Origin: Mycobacterium sp. 852013-50091_SCH5140682
Lineage (GTDB): Bacteria; Actinomycetota; Actinomycetes; Mycobacteriales; Mycobacteriaceae
Direction: 5' to 3'
Length of the DNA stretch: 64,000 bases
Assembly: GCF_001665685.1 (NCBI RefSeq)
Contig: NZ_LZTB01000065.1
Coordinates: 1 to 64,000, forward strand
Of this stretch, positions 1-8,451 are shown piece after piece. How positions within the stretch are numbered: the stretch's first letter is position 1; the number at the start of each line of letters is the position of its first letter. The position numbers and the translations under genes are program-made. The notes under the pieces are model-generated. The model ran no database searches. It saw nothing but the letters and a program-made list of their open reading frames with translations, and was not told the DNA's origin.

Positions 1-324
1 CGCTATCCGGTGCTGGCGGTGTTCGCCGCGACCGCGCTGGTGCTCTCCGCGGTCTACATCCTGTGGACCTACCAGCGGATGATGACCGGACCGGTTCGTG
101 AGGACGACGGCGACGACACCGGCGGCGTGAGCAACCTGCGGGATCTCGTACCGCGCGAGCTCGCTGTGGTGGCGCCGCTGATCGCGCTGTTGCTGGTGCT
201 CGGGATCTATCCCAAACCCGCGCTCGACGTGATCAATCCGGCTGTCCACCACACCCTGACGATCATGGGCCAGACCGATCCCGTACCGAGCGCACCGCCG
301 ACCGTGGCGGAAGGGAGCCGCTGA
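1..324 (+). CDS. nuoM: NADH-quinone oxidoreductase subunit M, C-terminal part (partial)
   Basis: The reading frame is open from the first base of the window and ends in TGA, giving the last 107 residues of a membrane protein. Hydrophobic stretches flank a short charged loop (residues about 30-45 rich in D/E), and the C-terminus is typical of the antiporter-like NuoM subunit of complex I, which helps pump protons across the inner membrane. The call rests mainly on position: the next gene, one base downstream, is a clear nuoN, the usual nuoM-nuoN order. The 5' part lies outside the window. Confidence 0.85.
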   Translation, partial: RYPVLAVFAATALVLSAVYILWTYQRMMTGPVREDDGDDTGGVSNLRDLVPRELAVVAPLIALLLVLGIYPKPALDVINPAVHHTLTIMGQTDPVPSAPPTVAEGSR

Positions 325-325
325 C

Positions 326-1891
326 ATGGTGACACCCAGCATCGAATACGGCTTGCTCTCCCCCATGCTGATCGTCTTCGGCGTGGCGGTCGCCGGTGTT
401 CTCGTGGAAGCGTTTGCGCCGAGGCGCACTCGCTACCCGATCCAGGTGACCCTGGCGCTCGGCGGGCTGGTCGCCGCGGTCGCGGCGGTGGGCCTGCTGG
501 CTCGCGACCTGCACGGCAGCCCCGGCCGGGCGGCGGTGCTCGGTGCGGTGATGCTCGATCCCCCCGCGTTGTTCCTGCAGGCCACCATCGCCCTGGTCGG
601 CATTCTCGGGATCCTGCTGATCGCCGAACGCCAGATCGGCCTCCAAACCGATGACAGCGCCCGCGGTCTCGACGGTTTCACCCCGCAGGCGTCGGCGGTC
701 GCGGGCAGCGTTGCCGAGCAGTTGGCCACGCGCGCCGGGGTGATGCAGACCGAGGTGTTTCCGCTGACCATGCTGGCCATCGGAGGCATGCTGCTGTTCC
801 CCGCGGCCAACGATCTGCTCACCATGTTCATCGCGCTGGAAGTGCTGTCGTTGCCGCTGTACCTGCTGTGCGGGCTGGCACGGCGGCGCCGGTTGCTATC
901 CCAGGAAGCGGCGCTGAAGTACTTTCTGCTCGGGGCGTTTTCGTCGGCGTTCTTCTTGTACGGCGCGGCGATGCTGTACGGCTACTCCGGCACTCTGACG
1001 CTGCCCGGTATCGCCGACGCGGTCGCAACCGGCAGCGGGCACACGTCGCTGGCGCTGATCGGCATCGGCCTGCTGCTGGTCGGGCTGCTGTTCAAAGTCG
1101 GTGCGGTGCCGTTCCACTCGTGGATTCCCGACGTGTACCAAGGGGCGCCGACGGCCATCACCGCGTTCATGGCGGCCGCCACCAAGATCGCCGCCTTCGG
1201 TGCCACACTGCGCATCTTCTACGTGGCGCTACCGCAGCTGCGCGCCGACTGGCGCCCGGTGCTGTGGGCGGTGGCAATCCTGACCATGGTGATCGGCACC
1301 ATCACCGCCGTCACCCAGACGGACGTCAAACGCATGCTGGCGTACTCGGCCGTCGCGCATTCGGGCTTCATCCTCACCGGTGTGATCGCCGCGAACCCGG
1401 CCGGGGTGTCGTCGACGCTGTTCTACCTGTTCGCCTACGGCTTCAGCACGGTCGGTGCGTTCGCGGTGGTCGGTCTGGTTCGCGATGACACGGGTGAGGA
1501 GGCGACCGCGATGTCCCGGTGGGCCGGGCTGGGGCGGCGCTATCCGATTGTCGGCGTGGTGTTCTCGCTGTTTCTGCTGGCGTTCGCCGGTATCCCGCTG
1601 ACCAGTGGGTTCGTCAGCAAGTTCGCGGTGTTCAAGGCGGCCGGTCAGGGTGGCGCCATACCGCTGGTGATCGTCGGCGTGATCGCCAGCGCCGTCGCCG
1701 CCTACTTCTACGTGCGGGTGATCGTGCTGATGTTCTTCACCGATCCTCCCGAGGACGCTCCCGACGTGGTGGTGCCGAGCGGGCCGACCATGACCGTGGT
1801 GGCCGTCACCGCAGTGGTGACGTTCGCGCTCGGCGCGCTCCCGCAGCCGCTGCTGGATCTCGCCAACAACGCCGAGGCCTTCCTGCGCTGA
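326..1891 (+). CDS. nuoN: NADH-quinone oxidoreductase subunit N
   Basis: A 521-residue polytopic membrane protein, slightly longer than E. coli NuoN (about 485). It is an antiporter-like, proton-translocating subunit of respiratory complex I. A conserved membrane lysine lies in the segment LLFKVGAVPFHSW (Lys at about residue 257), followed by DVYQGAPTAITAF, both hallmarks of the family; a second motif, TQTDVKRMLAYSAVAHSGF, follows. The ATG start is one base after the nuoM stop, so the two are translated together. It is the last gene of the operon: the next gene is convergent and a hairpin-forming repeat lies between them. Confidence 0.95.
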   Translation: MVTPSIEYGLLSPMLIVFGVAVAGVLVEAFAPRRTRYPIQVTLALGGLVAAVAAVGLLARDLHGSPGRAAVLGAVMLDPPALFLQATIALVGILGILLIAERQIGLQTDDSARGLDGFTPQASAVAGSVAEQLATRAGVMQTEVFPLTMLAIGGMLLFPAANDLLTMFIALEVLSLPLYLLCGLARRRRLLSQEAALKYFLLGAFSSAFFLYGAAMLYGYSGTLTLPGIADAVATGSGHTSLALIGIGLLLVGLLFKVGAVPFHSWIPDVYQGAPTAITAFMAAATKIAAFGATLRIFYVALPQLRADWRPVLWAVAILTMVIGTITAVTQTDVKRMLAYSAVAHSGFILTGVIAANPAGVSSTLFYLFAYGFSTVGAFAVVGLVRDDTGEEATAMSRWAGLGRRYPIVGVVFSLFLLAFAGIPLTSGFVSKFAVFKAAGQGGAIPLVIVGVIASAVAAYFYVRVIVLMFFTDPPEDAPDVVVPSGPTMTVVAVTAVVTFALGALPQPLLDLANNAEAFLR

Positions 1892-1900
1892 AGTTTTCCG

Positions 1901-1959
1901 GCGAGCAGACGCAGCGGTCCGCGACACGCCGCGGTTCCGGTACCGCAATGACTGCTCGC
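1901..1959. repeat. Intergenic hairpin repeat, copy 1 (likely bidirectional terminator)
   Basis: Between the convergent nuoN and TetR genes. Outer arms GCGAGCAG (1901-1908) and CTGCTCGC (1952-1959) are perfectly complementary; an inner pair GCGGT (1914-1918) / ACCGC (1942-1946) nests within them. The core CGCGACACGCCG matches a second copy at 25558-25616, also between convergent genes. There is no T-run, so if it ends transcription it does so as a U-less hairpin. Confidence 0.6.
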
Positions 1960-1963
1960 GCAG

Positions 1964-2560
1964 CTACGGCAACAGGCCCACCTGGCGGTAGGCGGCCTCC
2001 AGGTAATGCCTCATCTGCTTTTCGGTCGGTGGATCTGGTTGCAGCACACGGTAGGTCACCCCGCCGGCGAGCATGTCGACGAGGACTTCCAGATCGGCGT
2101 CGGGCGCGATCCGGCCGTCGGCCTGGGCCCTGCGCAGCATCGCGACGGCCAACGCCCGCCGAGGCCGGATGTAGTGCGTCCAATAGGTCTGCATCAGCAG
2201 CGGGTGGGTCACGGCCGAACCGTAGATCTGGGCGACGAGGGCACGGAAGCGGGGATCGGCTGCCGTCCGAGCCGCGGCGGCGATATTGCGCTTGACGAGC
2301 TTATGCGCTGGCGTAGCGTCGATTTCGTCGCGAGTTGGCCAGGCGACGTCGGCGGTGACGAGCGTTTCGATCGCGTCGGCGACGAGTGCCTCTTTGGTCG
2401 ACCACCGTCGATACAGCGTCGGCTTCCCGACGCGGGCGCGCTTGGCGATCTGTTCCATGCTCATCGCGGAGATGCCGAGTTCGATGAACAACTCCAGCGC
2501 GGCGGTGAGGATCGCGGTGTCGACGGCCGGGTCGCGCGGGCGCCCGCGGCCGACGGTCAT
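1964..2560 (-). CDS. TetR/AcrR family transcriptional regulator
   Basis: 198 residues. The N-terminal helix-turn-helix is clear (about residues 30-58: AMSMEQIAKRARVGKPTLY then RRWSTKEALV), preceded by the GRGRPRDP arm common to the family. The C-terminal ligand-binding half is unremarkable. The ATG at 2560 is chosen because it overlaps the stop of the upstream monooxygenase by four bases (ATGA) and sits just before the arm; an upstream TTG would add 67 non-conserved residues. Co-transcribed with the monooxygenase, it probably represses its own operon through the palindrome at 4064-4078 and responds to the substrate of that enzyme. Confidence 0.88.
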   Translation of the reverse strand: MTVGRGRPRDPAVDTAILTAALELFIELGISAMSMEQIAKRARVGKPTLYRRWSTKEALVADAIETLVTADVAWPTRDEIDATPAHKLVKRNIAAAARTAADPRFRALVAQIYGSAVTHPLLMQTYWTHYIRPRRALAVAMLRRAQADGRIAPDADLEVLVDMLAGGVTYRVLQPDPPTEKQMRHYLEAAYRQVGLLP

Positions 2561-4047
2561 CGGACGCGCCCGGTGGTCCGGACCCGGGTCAGCCAAGTGT
2601 CGAGCCGCTCGGGGTCCGTTCCCCGCCAGCCCAGATGACCGTCTGGACGGATGAGAAACACCTCGGGGTGCCCGGGCTGGTGCAGGATCGCTACGCGATC
2701 GGCCAGATGAGTCCGGACGACGCCACATGCCGCCGACTCGGTATCGGAGACGAGCACCCAATGTCCGCGCAGCTGCGGGTAGAGCCGCTCCGAGTGACCG
2801 TCGCCCGCCAGGTACGTGCCGTCCGGGACCCGGTCGCCAGGTCTGGGCTTGTGTGCCAACGGAAGTGACCTTTCGGCCAGCGGACCTTTGCGATAGCTCA
2901 CCCAGAGTTGCGATGTCTGATAGGTGATCCAGCGTTGCACGGCAGGCAGATTGAGGACGGGTACCGCGATACGGTCCCGGACGAACCGGCCGACCGGCCG
3001 CTGCGTGATGTTTACCTTGGTGACCGCGCTGGTGCCGCGCAGCACCTCAGTGGCCAGTGGACGGCGTTCGGCCTCGTAACTGTCGAGCAGCGCTTGCTCT
3101 GCCACCCCCTGGGCCAACAAAGCCAGTTTCCACGCGAGGTTTTCGGCATCGCCCAGCCCGGTCAGCATGCCCTGCCCGCCGAACGGCGCATGGGTGTGCG
3201 CGGCGTCGCCTGCGATGAGGACACGACCTCGGCGGTAGGTGTCGGCAAGCCTGCGGTGCACGGTGAACATCGACAGCCATGCGGATTCGGTCACCTGCAC
3301 GTCGTGGCCGGTTCGCTCGGGCAGTAGTCGTCGCAGCCGGTGCAGGACCTCGTCATCCGACGCGTCACCGGCGAGACCGGGGTCATAGGCGATGATGCGC
3401 CACATGCCGTCAGGCATCGGCATGGCTCCGACCATACCGTGGGGGTGGATCCAGCCAGTGGTCCCCGACCGGTCGAGGTCCCAGTCGAGTCGCACGTCAG
3501 CCAGCAGGAACCGTTCGCTGAGTTGCACGCCGGGAAAGCCGATCCCGGCGCGGCGTCGCGTGGTGCTGGCCGCACCGTCGCAGCCGACGAGCCACGCCGC
3601 CCGGGCCGTCGTACCGTCCCCGAGGGTCACCACCACGGCGGTGTCGTCCTGTCGGAGGTCGGTCAGCGGTGTCGACCAGTCGACAGCACCGCCCAGCTCG
3701 GCGAGCCGGTTTCGCAGCGACGCTTCGACGGCCGCCTGCGAGATGACCATGGGTGGTGCGGCCGAACGGATTCCGGGGTCACCGAACCGCACGCGCATGA
3801 CCGGCTGATCGCCGAGGTAGGTGGTGATCTGCATGGCCCGCACCGACTGTTGTGGCAACTCTCCGAGCGCGCCGAGCCGGTCGAGTACTTCCGAGCCTCG
3901 CGCGTGCACGAAGTTGGCCCGTGATGTCGTGGCAGGTCCCTCTGCCTTATCGACGATGCGGACCGGCACTCCCTGGCTCAGCAAGCCGCAGGCAACGGCG
4001 AGCCCGGCGGGGCCTGCGCCGGCGATGAGGACCTGAGTATCGACCAT
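2557..4047 (-). CDS. FAD-dependent aromatic monooxygenase (PheA/TfdB/MhpA-like)
   Basis: 496 residues, normal length for class A flavoprotein hydroxylases, which add one oxygen atom to a phenolic ring using NAD(P)H. Seen: dinucleotide-binding GAGPAG (residues 10-15), the DG motif (CDGAAS, 155-160) and the GD motif (LIAGDAAHTHAPFGGQGM, 277-294) that contacts FAD ribose. The C-terminus has the thioredoxin-like extension of the phenol hydroxylase group. The ATG lies 17 bases downstream of a palindromic operator candidate, and the stop overlaps the TetR start. Substrate unknown; a polyketide or aromatic-resistance role is equally possible. Confidence 0.85.
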   Translation of the reverse strand: MVDTQVLIAGAGPAGLAVACGLLSQGVPVRIVDKAEGPATTSRANFVHARGSEVLDRLGALGELPQQSVRAMQITTYLGDQPVMRVRFGDPGIRSAAPPMVISQAAVEASLRNRLAELGGAVDWSTPLTDLRQDDTAVVVTLGDGTTARAAWLVGCDGAASTTRRRAGIGFPGVQLSERFLLADVRLDWDLDRSGTTGWIHPHGMVGAMPMPDGMWRIIAYDPGLAGDASDDEVLHRLRRLLPERTGHDVQVTESAWLSMFTVHRRLADTYRRGRVLIAGDAAHTHAPFGGQGMLTGLGDAENLAWKLALLAQGVAEQALLDSYEAERRPLATEVLRGTSAVTKVNITQRPVGRFVRDRIAVPVLNLPAVQRWITYQTSQLWVSYRKGPLAERSLPLAHKPRPGDRVPDGTYLAGDGHSERLYPQLRGHWVLVSDTESAACGVVRTHLADRVAILHQPGHPEVFLIRPDGHLGWRGTDPERLDTWLTRVRTTGRVR

Positions 4048-4063
4048 GATGCCTACTTAAATA

Positions 4064-4078
4064 ACGAAACAGTTTCGT
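4064..4078. promoter_or_regulatory. Palindromic operator candidate for the TetR regulator
   Basis: ACGAAAC-A-GTTTCGT: a perfect 7+1+7 inverted repeat in an AT-rich patch directly upstream of the monooxygenase start at 4047. Size and place fit a TetR operator controlling the monooxygenase-tetR pair. Seen in sequence; binding is inferred. Confidence 0.6.
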
Positions 4079-4275
4079 AACTAAATTACACCGTCGCCCG
4101 GCCGCCCGCCAGGTTCAGTTCACGCCAGAGATCTCACCCGCAGTGAAGAGGTTCGGCGCGGATCGCGACGATGAATCGTCTGAAGGACCGAATACGCTGA
4201 AGAGGAATGTGTTTCAGCATCAGATTGCCCTGAACAGAGACGGTGCCGTTTCCCAACGCCTCGACGCCGTCATAT

Positions 4276-6357
4276 TCACCGGCTCTCAGATTTTCCGTGA
4301 CGGTGCGCTCGACCCACCAACTCGCTTGCTGCTGAGACGATTTCCTCAGCAGTGAAACCATAGTGGGAGCGCACATCATGCCCGGGGCCAGAGGCTCCGA
4401 AGCTCCGCATGGCCACGATACGGCCGCCCGGTCCCACGTGACGCTCCCAGCCGAAGCCCGACGCTGCCTCCACAGCTACCCTGAGGGTCAAGTCTGGTGG
4501 GAGCACCCAGTCGCGGTAGTCCTGGCTTTGCTCGTCGAACAGCGCCCACGACGGCATACTGACCACGCGTGCACCGATTCCTTGGCGGGCCAAGATGTTT
4601 CTGGCGTCCAACGCCAAGGCCACCTCGCTGCCTGTGCCGATGATGAGAACGTCGGGGCTCTCACCGCCGGGCGGATCTGCCAAGACGTAGGCGCCGCGGG
4701 CGAGTCCGGAGGCCGGCGCGAAGCGGCTGCGGTCGAGGACCGGCAGGTCCTGCTTCGACAGCACCAAGGCGACCGGCCGGTCTTGCACTGACATGATTAC
4801 GCGCCAAGCTTCTCGGACTTCGTTGGCATCTGCGGGCCGGATATCGATGAGATCGGGAATCGCACGCAACGACGCAAGTTGTTCGATCGGCTGGTGGGTC
4901 GGGCCATCTTCGCCCATGCCGATGGAGTCATGGGTGTAGATGTGAATGACGGGCTGCCGCATCAGAGCGCCGAGACGAAGGGGACCACGCTGAAAGTCGG
5001 AGAACACCAGGAATCCGGCTTGGAACGGTCGCAATCCGCAGAGCGCGAGTCCGTTGGCAGCGGCTGCGGCAGCGGCCTCCCGAACACCGAAATGTAGGTT
5101 TCGCCCGTTGTAGTCAGCAGGACCAAAGTGCCCAGTGGCGCCGTCGAGCGATGTCTTGGTCGATGGTGCGAGGTCGGCAGCACCGCCGATCAGCCAAGGC
5201 ACTGCAGCAGCGACCTGGTTAAGCACCTGGTGATTGGCGGTCCTACCGGCCAACGGACCGTCGCTCGGCACGAACGTCGGAAGGTTGCTGTCCCAACCTT
5301 CCGACGGGATTCGTGCAAGCATGTCGGTCAGTTCACGGGCCAGCTCGGGATGCGTGGCCTGATACCTGAGGAACATTGTGTCCCAAGTTGATCGCTGTCG
5401 GTGACCACGAGCGGTGACGCCGAGCCGAAACTGCTCGTAGACGGCCTCGGGCACCAAGAAGTCCGAATCATCCGGCCAGCGATAGAAACGTTTGGCTGCG
5501 CGGGCTTCTTCGTCACCCAATGGCTCACTGTGGGCTGAGGCGGTGCCCTGCTTGGTGGGCGCACCGTATCCGATAATGCTGCTCACGACGATGAGCATCG
5601 GTGACCCGCTGTGCTCGTTGAAATGATCGAATGCCCTTCGCAGAGCTGCGATATCGTTGGCATCCGGCACGGAGGTAACTGTCCAGCCATATGACCGGAA
5701 ACGTGCGGCGACATCCTCAGTGAAGGAGAGCGACGTTTCACCCTCGATCGTGATGGCATTGCTGTCGTAGATCCAGCAGAGGTTGTCGAGCTTGAGATGG
5801 CCCGCCAATGATGCCGCCTCCTGCGCGATTCCCTCCATCATGTCGCCGTCGCCCGCCAGTGCGTAAACGCGATAATCGAAGATGTCGAAGCCGGCCCGGT
5901 TGAAATGCGCGGCTTGCCACTTGCCGGCCATGGCCATTCCGACGCTGGTGGCCACCCCGGTTCCGAGCGGTCCTGTGGTGCATTCGACGCCGTCGGCCAG
6001 GCCGTGTTCCGGGTGGCCTGCACAGGGACTGCCGAGCTGTCGGAAGCGGCGGATATCGTCGAGTTGCACTGCCAACCGGTCCTGGTCGGTGCGTCGCACC
6101 CCAGCAAGATGTAGAAGCGCATAGAGCAGCATGGAGGCATGTCCCGCCGACAACACGAACCGGTCCCGGTTGATCCAGGTCGGGTCGTCTGTGTCGTATC
6201 GGAGCGCATGGTTCCACAGCGTGTAACCGACCGGCGCCATGGCTATCGCGGCCCCCGGATGTCCTGATTTCGCCTGTGCTACAGCGTCAATGACCAACGT
6301 CCGAATAGTATTGACGGCGACCGTGTCGACGTCGACAGTGACATCAAGGTCCGTCAT
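4276..6357 (-). CDS. tkt: Transketolase
   Basis: 693 residues, full length. It moves two-carbon units between sugar phosphates using thiamine diphosphate. Seen: SGHPGAAIAM (31-40), the TPP/metal motif GDGDMMEG (169-176) with the following Asn (DSN, 198-200), and the middle-domain active-site stretch GEDGPTHQPIEQLASLR. The ATG at 6357 follows from the start of homology; it lies inside the end of the glycerate kinase gene (14-base overlap). This is probably not the housekeeping copy, as no transaldolase or zwf gene is near; it ends an operon for hydroxypyruvate and glycerate metabolism. Hydroxypyruvate is a known irreversible donor for transketolase, which may explain the grouping. The 228 bases downstream, up to the monooxygenase start, hold only the operator noted separately. 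Confidence 0.92.
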   Translation of the reverse strand: MTDLDVTVDVDTVAVNTIRTLVIDAVAQAKSGHPGAAIAMAPVGYTLWNHALRYDTDDPTWINRDRFVLSAGHASMLLYALLHLAGVRRTDQDRLAVQLDDIRRFRQLGSPCAGHPEHGLADGVECTTGPLGTGVATSVGMAMAGKWQAAHFNRAGFDIFDYRVYALAGDGDMMEGIAQEAASLAGHLKLDNLCWIYDSNAITIEGETSLSFTEDVAARFRSYGWTVTSVPDANDIAALRRAFDHFNEHSGSPMLIVVSSIIGYGAPTKQGTASAHSEPLGDEEARAAKRFYRWPDDSDFLVPEAVYEQFRLGVTARGHRQRSTWDTMFLRYQATHPELARELTDMLARIPSEGWDSNLPTFVPSDGPLAGRTANHQVLNQVAAAVPWLIGGAADLAPSTKTSLDGATGHFGPADYNGRNLHFGVREAAAAAAANGLALCGLRPFQAGFLVFSDFQRGPLRLGALMRQPVIHIYTHDSIGMGEDGPTHQPIEQLASLRAIPDLIDIRPADANEVREAWRVIMSVQDRPVALVLSKQDLPVLDRSRFAPASGLARGAYVLADPPGGESPDVLIIGTGSEVALALDARNILARQGIGARVVSMPSWALFDEQSQDYRDWVLPPDLTLRVAVEAASGFGWERHVGPGGRIVAMRSFGASGPGHDVRSHYGFTAEEIVSAASELVGRAHRHGKSESR

Positions 6358-7549
6358 TGTTGCCCCCTGGGGTCGAGTTGATGATGGCCGTGGCCTCTCG
6401 GGCCCTTGGCGCGTCTGGGGCACGGTCCTTGCGAGCCGTGCCGCGTTGCAGATGGTCTTCTGCGATGTAGCCACCCATCGTGGTGAGCAGATCGGCGGCA
6501 TGGAGCATGGCCCGCGTGGGATCAGGCTCGATATCGGTGAGGGCATAGGTTGCGTCGAACCCAGCTTGTGCAGACTCGACGTGATCGAGCCGAACCATCC
6601 CGGCGATTGCCACAACGGGCACCCGATGCTTCCGCGCAGCCTCAGCTACGCCGACCGGAGCCTTCCCGCGCAAGGACTGGCTGTCGAGGCATCCCTCGCC
6701 CGTGATGACGAGGGAGGCTCCGGCAATCGCGGCGTCCAACTTCACCATCTGCCGTACGACGTCGATGCCGCGCCGGAACGACGCACCCAGGAATGTCAGC
6801 GCCGCGAATCCGGTTCCGCCGGCGGCCCCCGATCCAGGCAGGCATGAATTGTCAGTGCCGACTGCGCCATTGACCAGCCGGTTCCAGTCCTGCAGTCGGC
6901 ACTCCAACGCCTCGATCTGGCCAGGACTGGCACCCTTCTGCGGACCGAAGACGCTGGCCGCGCCCTGCGCACCGAGTAAAGGGTTGGTGACATCGGCAGC
7001 CAAGATGAACTCGACGTGAGGCACTCGGGTGTCGAATCCCGTCATGTCCAGCTGGTGTGCGCGGTCAATTTCAGTACCTGCCAGGGCGTTGCCAACACGG
7101 TCGCGCAGCACAGCTCCGAGCGATTGAGCCATGCCGATGCCTCCGTCGGTACTGACACTGCCACCGACCGCCAGCACGATGCGAGTGCAATCGATATCGA
7201 GTGCCTGGCGAATCGCTTCACCGAACCCTGCCGTGCTCGCGGAAATCGGATCTCCTCCGGTCCCCGGACCCGCTGTCGCGGCGAGTTCAACCACGGCAGT
7301 ATTGCCTCGCACCGCGAAACTGGTTTCGTGCCGTGTCTTGCCCCACGGGTCGGTCACATGGATGGGCACCGTCGCGAACCCTGCGGCGACGAAGGCATCC
7401 AATGTTCCCTCGCCGCCGTCGGCGATGGGACGGACGATGATTTCGGAATCAGGTTCAGTGTGTCGAATTCCCGCGGCCAACGCCGCCGCCACCTCTCTGG
7501 CGGCGAGGCTGCCCTTGAACTTGTCAGGGGCAAGGACTATTCGCGTCAC
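6344..7549 (-). CDS. glxK: Glycerate 2-kinase (GlxK/GarK family)
   Basis: 401 residues; the family is usually about 380, and the last 20-25 residues here are a low-complexity, charged tail. It phosphorylates D-glycerate to 2-phosphoglycerate, which enters glycolysis. Seen: N-terminal APDKFKGSL, ADGGEGT (about residues 43-49), LAVGGSVSTDGGIGM and a late ITGEGCLDSQSLRGKAP segment, all typical. The start is GTG, overlapping the stop of the reductase gene (GTGA). Tight coupling with the reductase and isomerase genes gives the line hydroxypyruvate to tartronate semialdehyde to glycerate to 2-phosphoglycerate. Confidence 0.92.
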   Translation of the reverse strand: MTRIVLAPDKFKGSLAAREVAAALAAGIRHTEPDSEIIVRPIADGGEGTLDAFVAAGFATVPIHVTDPWGKTRHETSFAVRGNTAVVELAATAGPGTGGDPISASTAGFGEAIRQALDIDCTRIVLAVGGSVSTDGGIGMAQSLGAVLRDRVGNALAGTEIDRAHQLDMTGFDTRVPHVEFILAADVTNPLLGAQGAASVFGPQKGASPGQIEALECRLQDWNRLVNGAVGTDNSCLPGSGAAGGTGFAALTFLGASFRRGIDVVRQMVKLDAAIAGASLVITGEGCLDSQSLRGKAPVGVAEAARKHRVPVVAIAGMVRLDHVESAQAGFDATYALTDIEPDPTRAMLHAADLLTTMGGYIAEDHLQRGTARKDRAPDAPRAREATAIINSTPGGNNDGP

Positions 7550-8451
7550 GGCTCTGATTGGCCGGAGAGCCGCTCGACCAAACGAAACAGCGCTGAGTGG
7601 TCAAGCTCACCGTCACCCTGGGCGTGTGCAGCGGACATCAGTTGCGCCACGACCGCACCCAGCGGGGCGGCCGTCCGGGCCTCGCGCGCTGCACTGGTGA
7701 AGATACCGAGATCCTTATCGTGCAAGGCAATACGGAAGCCTGGTGCGAACTGGCGGCCAACCATGGTGCGGGCTTTGCGGGCCATCACAGTGCTGCCGGC
7801 CAACCCTGCCTCCAGCACCGAGATCGCAGCAGTGGTGTCCACCTGATGAGCCTCAAGGAACACCAGCGCCTCAGCAACCAACTCGATGTTTCCGGCCACG
7901 ATCAACTGGTTGGCGGCTTTGACGGTCTGGCCGGCTCCGAGCGGTCCGACGTGCACAATGGTGCGGCCCAACGGTTTCAGAACCGGCATCGCCGCGTCCA
8001 CCACATCGGTCGGCCCGCCTACCATGATCGACAGAGTGCCGTCGATTGCACCCTGTTCACCGCCGCTTACCGGGGCATCGAGGAAGCGCAGCCCTCGGCT
8101 CTGGGCCTCGGCGCCGATGGAACGTGCGGTGTCGGGCCGAATGCTGCTCATGTCGATGAAAAGGGCGCCCGGACTGGCGTTCTCCAGTATCCCATCGGGC
8201 CCGAGCGCCACCCGCTCGACATCTGGCGAGTCGGGCAGCATCGTAATGACGATGTCGGCATCGCGCACCGCGCCGGCGACGTCGGCTGCGGCACGCAGCC
8301 CGCGAGGTGCCAGGGCGTCAACCTTGGCGCGCGTGCGACTATGGCCCACGACGTTCCATCCGGCGGCACATAAATTGGCTGCCATAGGCGCACCCATGAT
8401 GCCCAGCCCGATGAAACCGATCGTCTTGCCTCCGTGGGATATTGCGGTCAT
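7546..8451 (-). CDS. garR: 2-hydroxy-3-oxopropionate (tartronate semialdehyde) reductase
   Basis: 301 residues, normal for the beta-hydroxyacid dehydrogenase family. It reduces tartronate semialdehyde to D-glycerate with NAD(P)H. Seen: Rossmann GFIGLGIMGAPMAANL near the N-terminus, the substrate-binding motif DAPVSGGEQGA, and the catalytic-lysine segment GAGQTVKAANQL. The ATG at 8451 overlaps the stop of the isomerase gene (ATGA) and sits ten residues before the Rossmann motif; earlier starts would add residues without homology. A related 3-hydroxyisobutyrate dehydrogenase role cannot be excluded from sequence, but the isomerase and glycerate kinase neighbours favour this one. Confidence 0.88.
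   Translation of the reverse strand: MTAISHGGKTIGFIGLGIMGAPMAANLCAAGWNVVGHSRTRAKVDALAPRGLRAAADVAGAVRDADIVITMLPDSPDVERVALGPDGILENASPGALFIDMSSIRPDTARSIGAEAQSRGLRFLDAPVSGGEQGAIDGTLSIMVGGPTDVVDAAMPVLKPLGRTIVHVGPLGAGQTVKAANQLIVAGNIELVAEALVFLEAHQVDTTAAISVLEAGLAGSTVMARKARTMVGRQFAPGFRIALHDKDLGIFTSAAREARTAAPLGAVVAQLMSAAHAQGDGELDHSALFRLVERLSGQSEP

Noticed and set aside
4134-4379. 81-residue minus-strand frame after the transketolase gene
   Set aside because: Its start lies inside the transketolase gene in another frame, with no ribosome site and no recognised motif.
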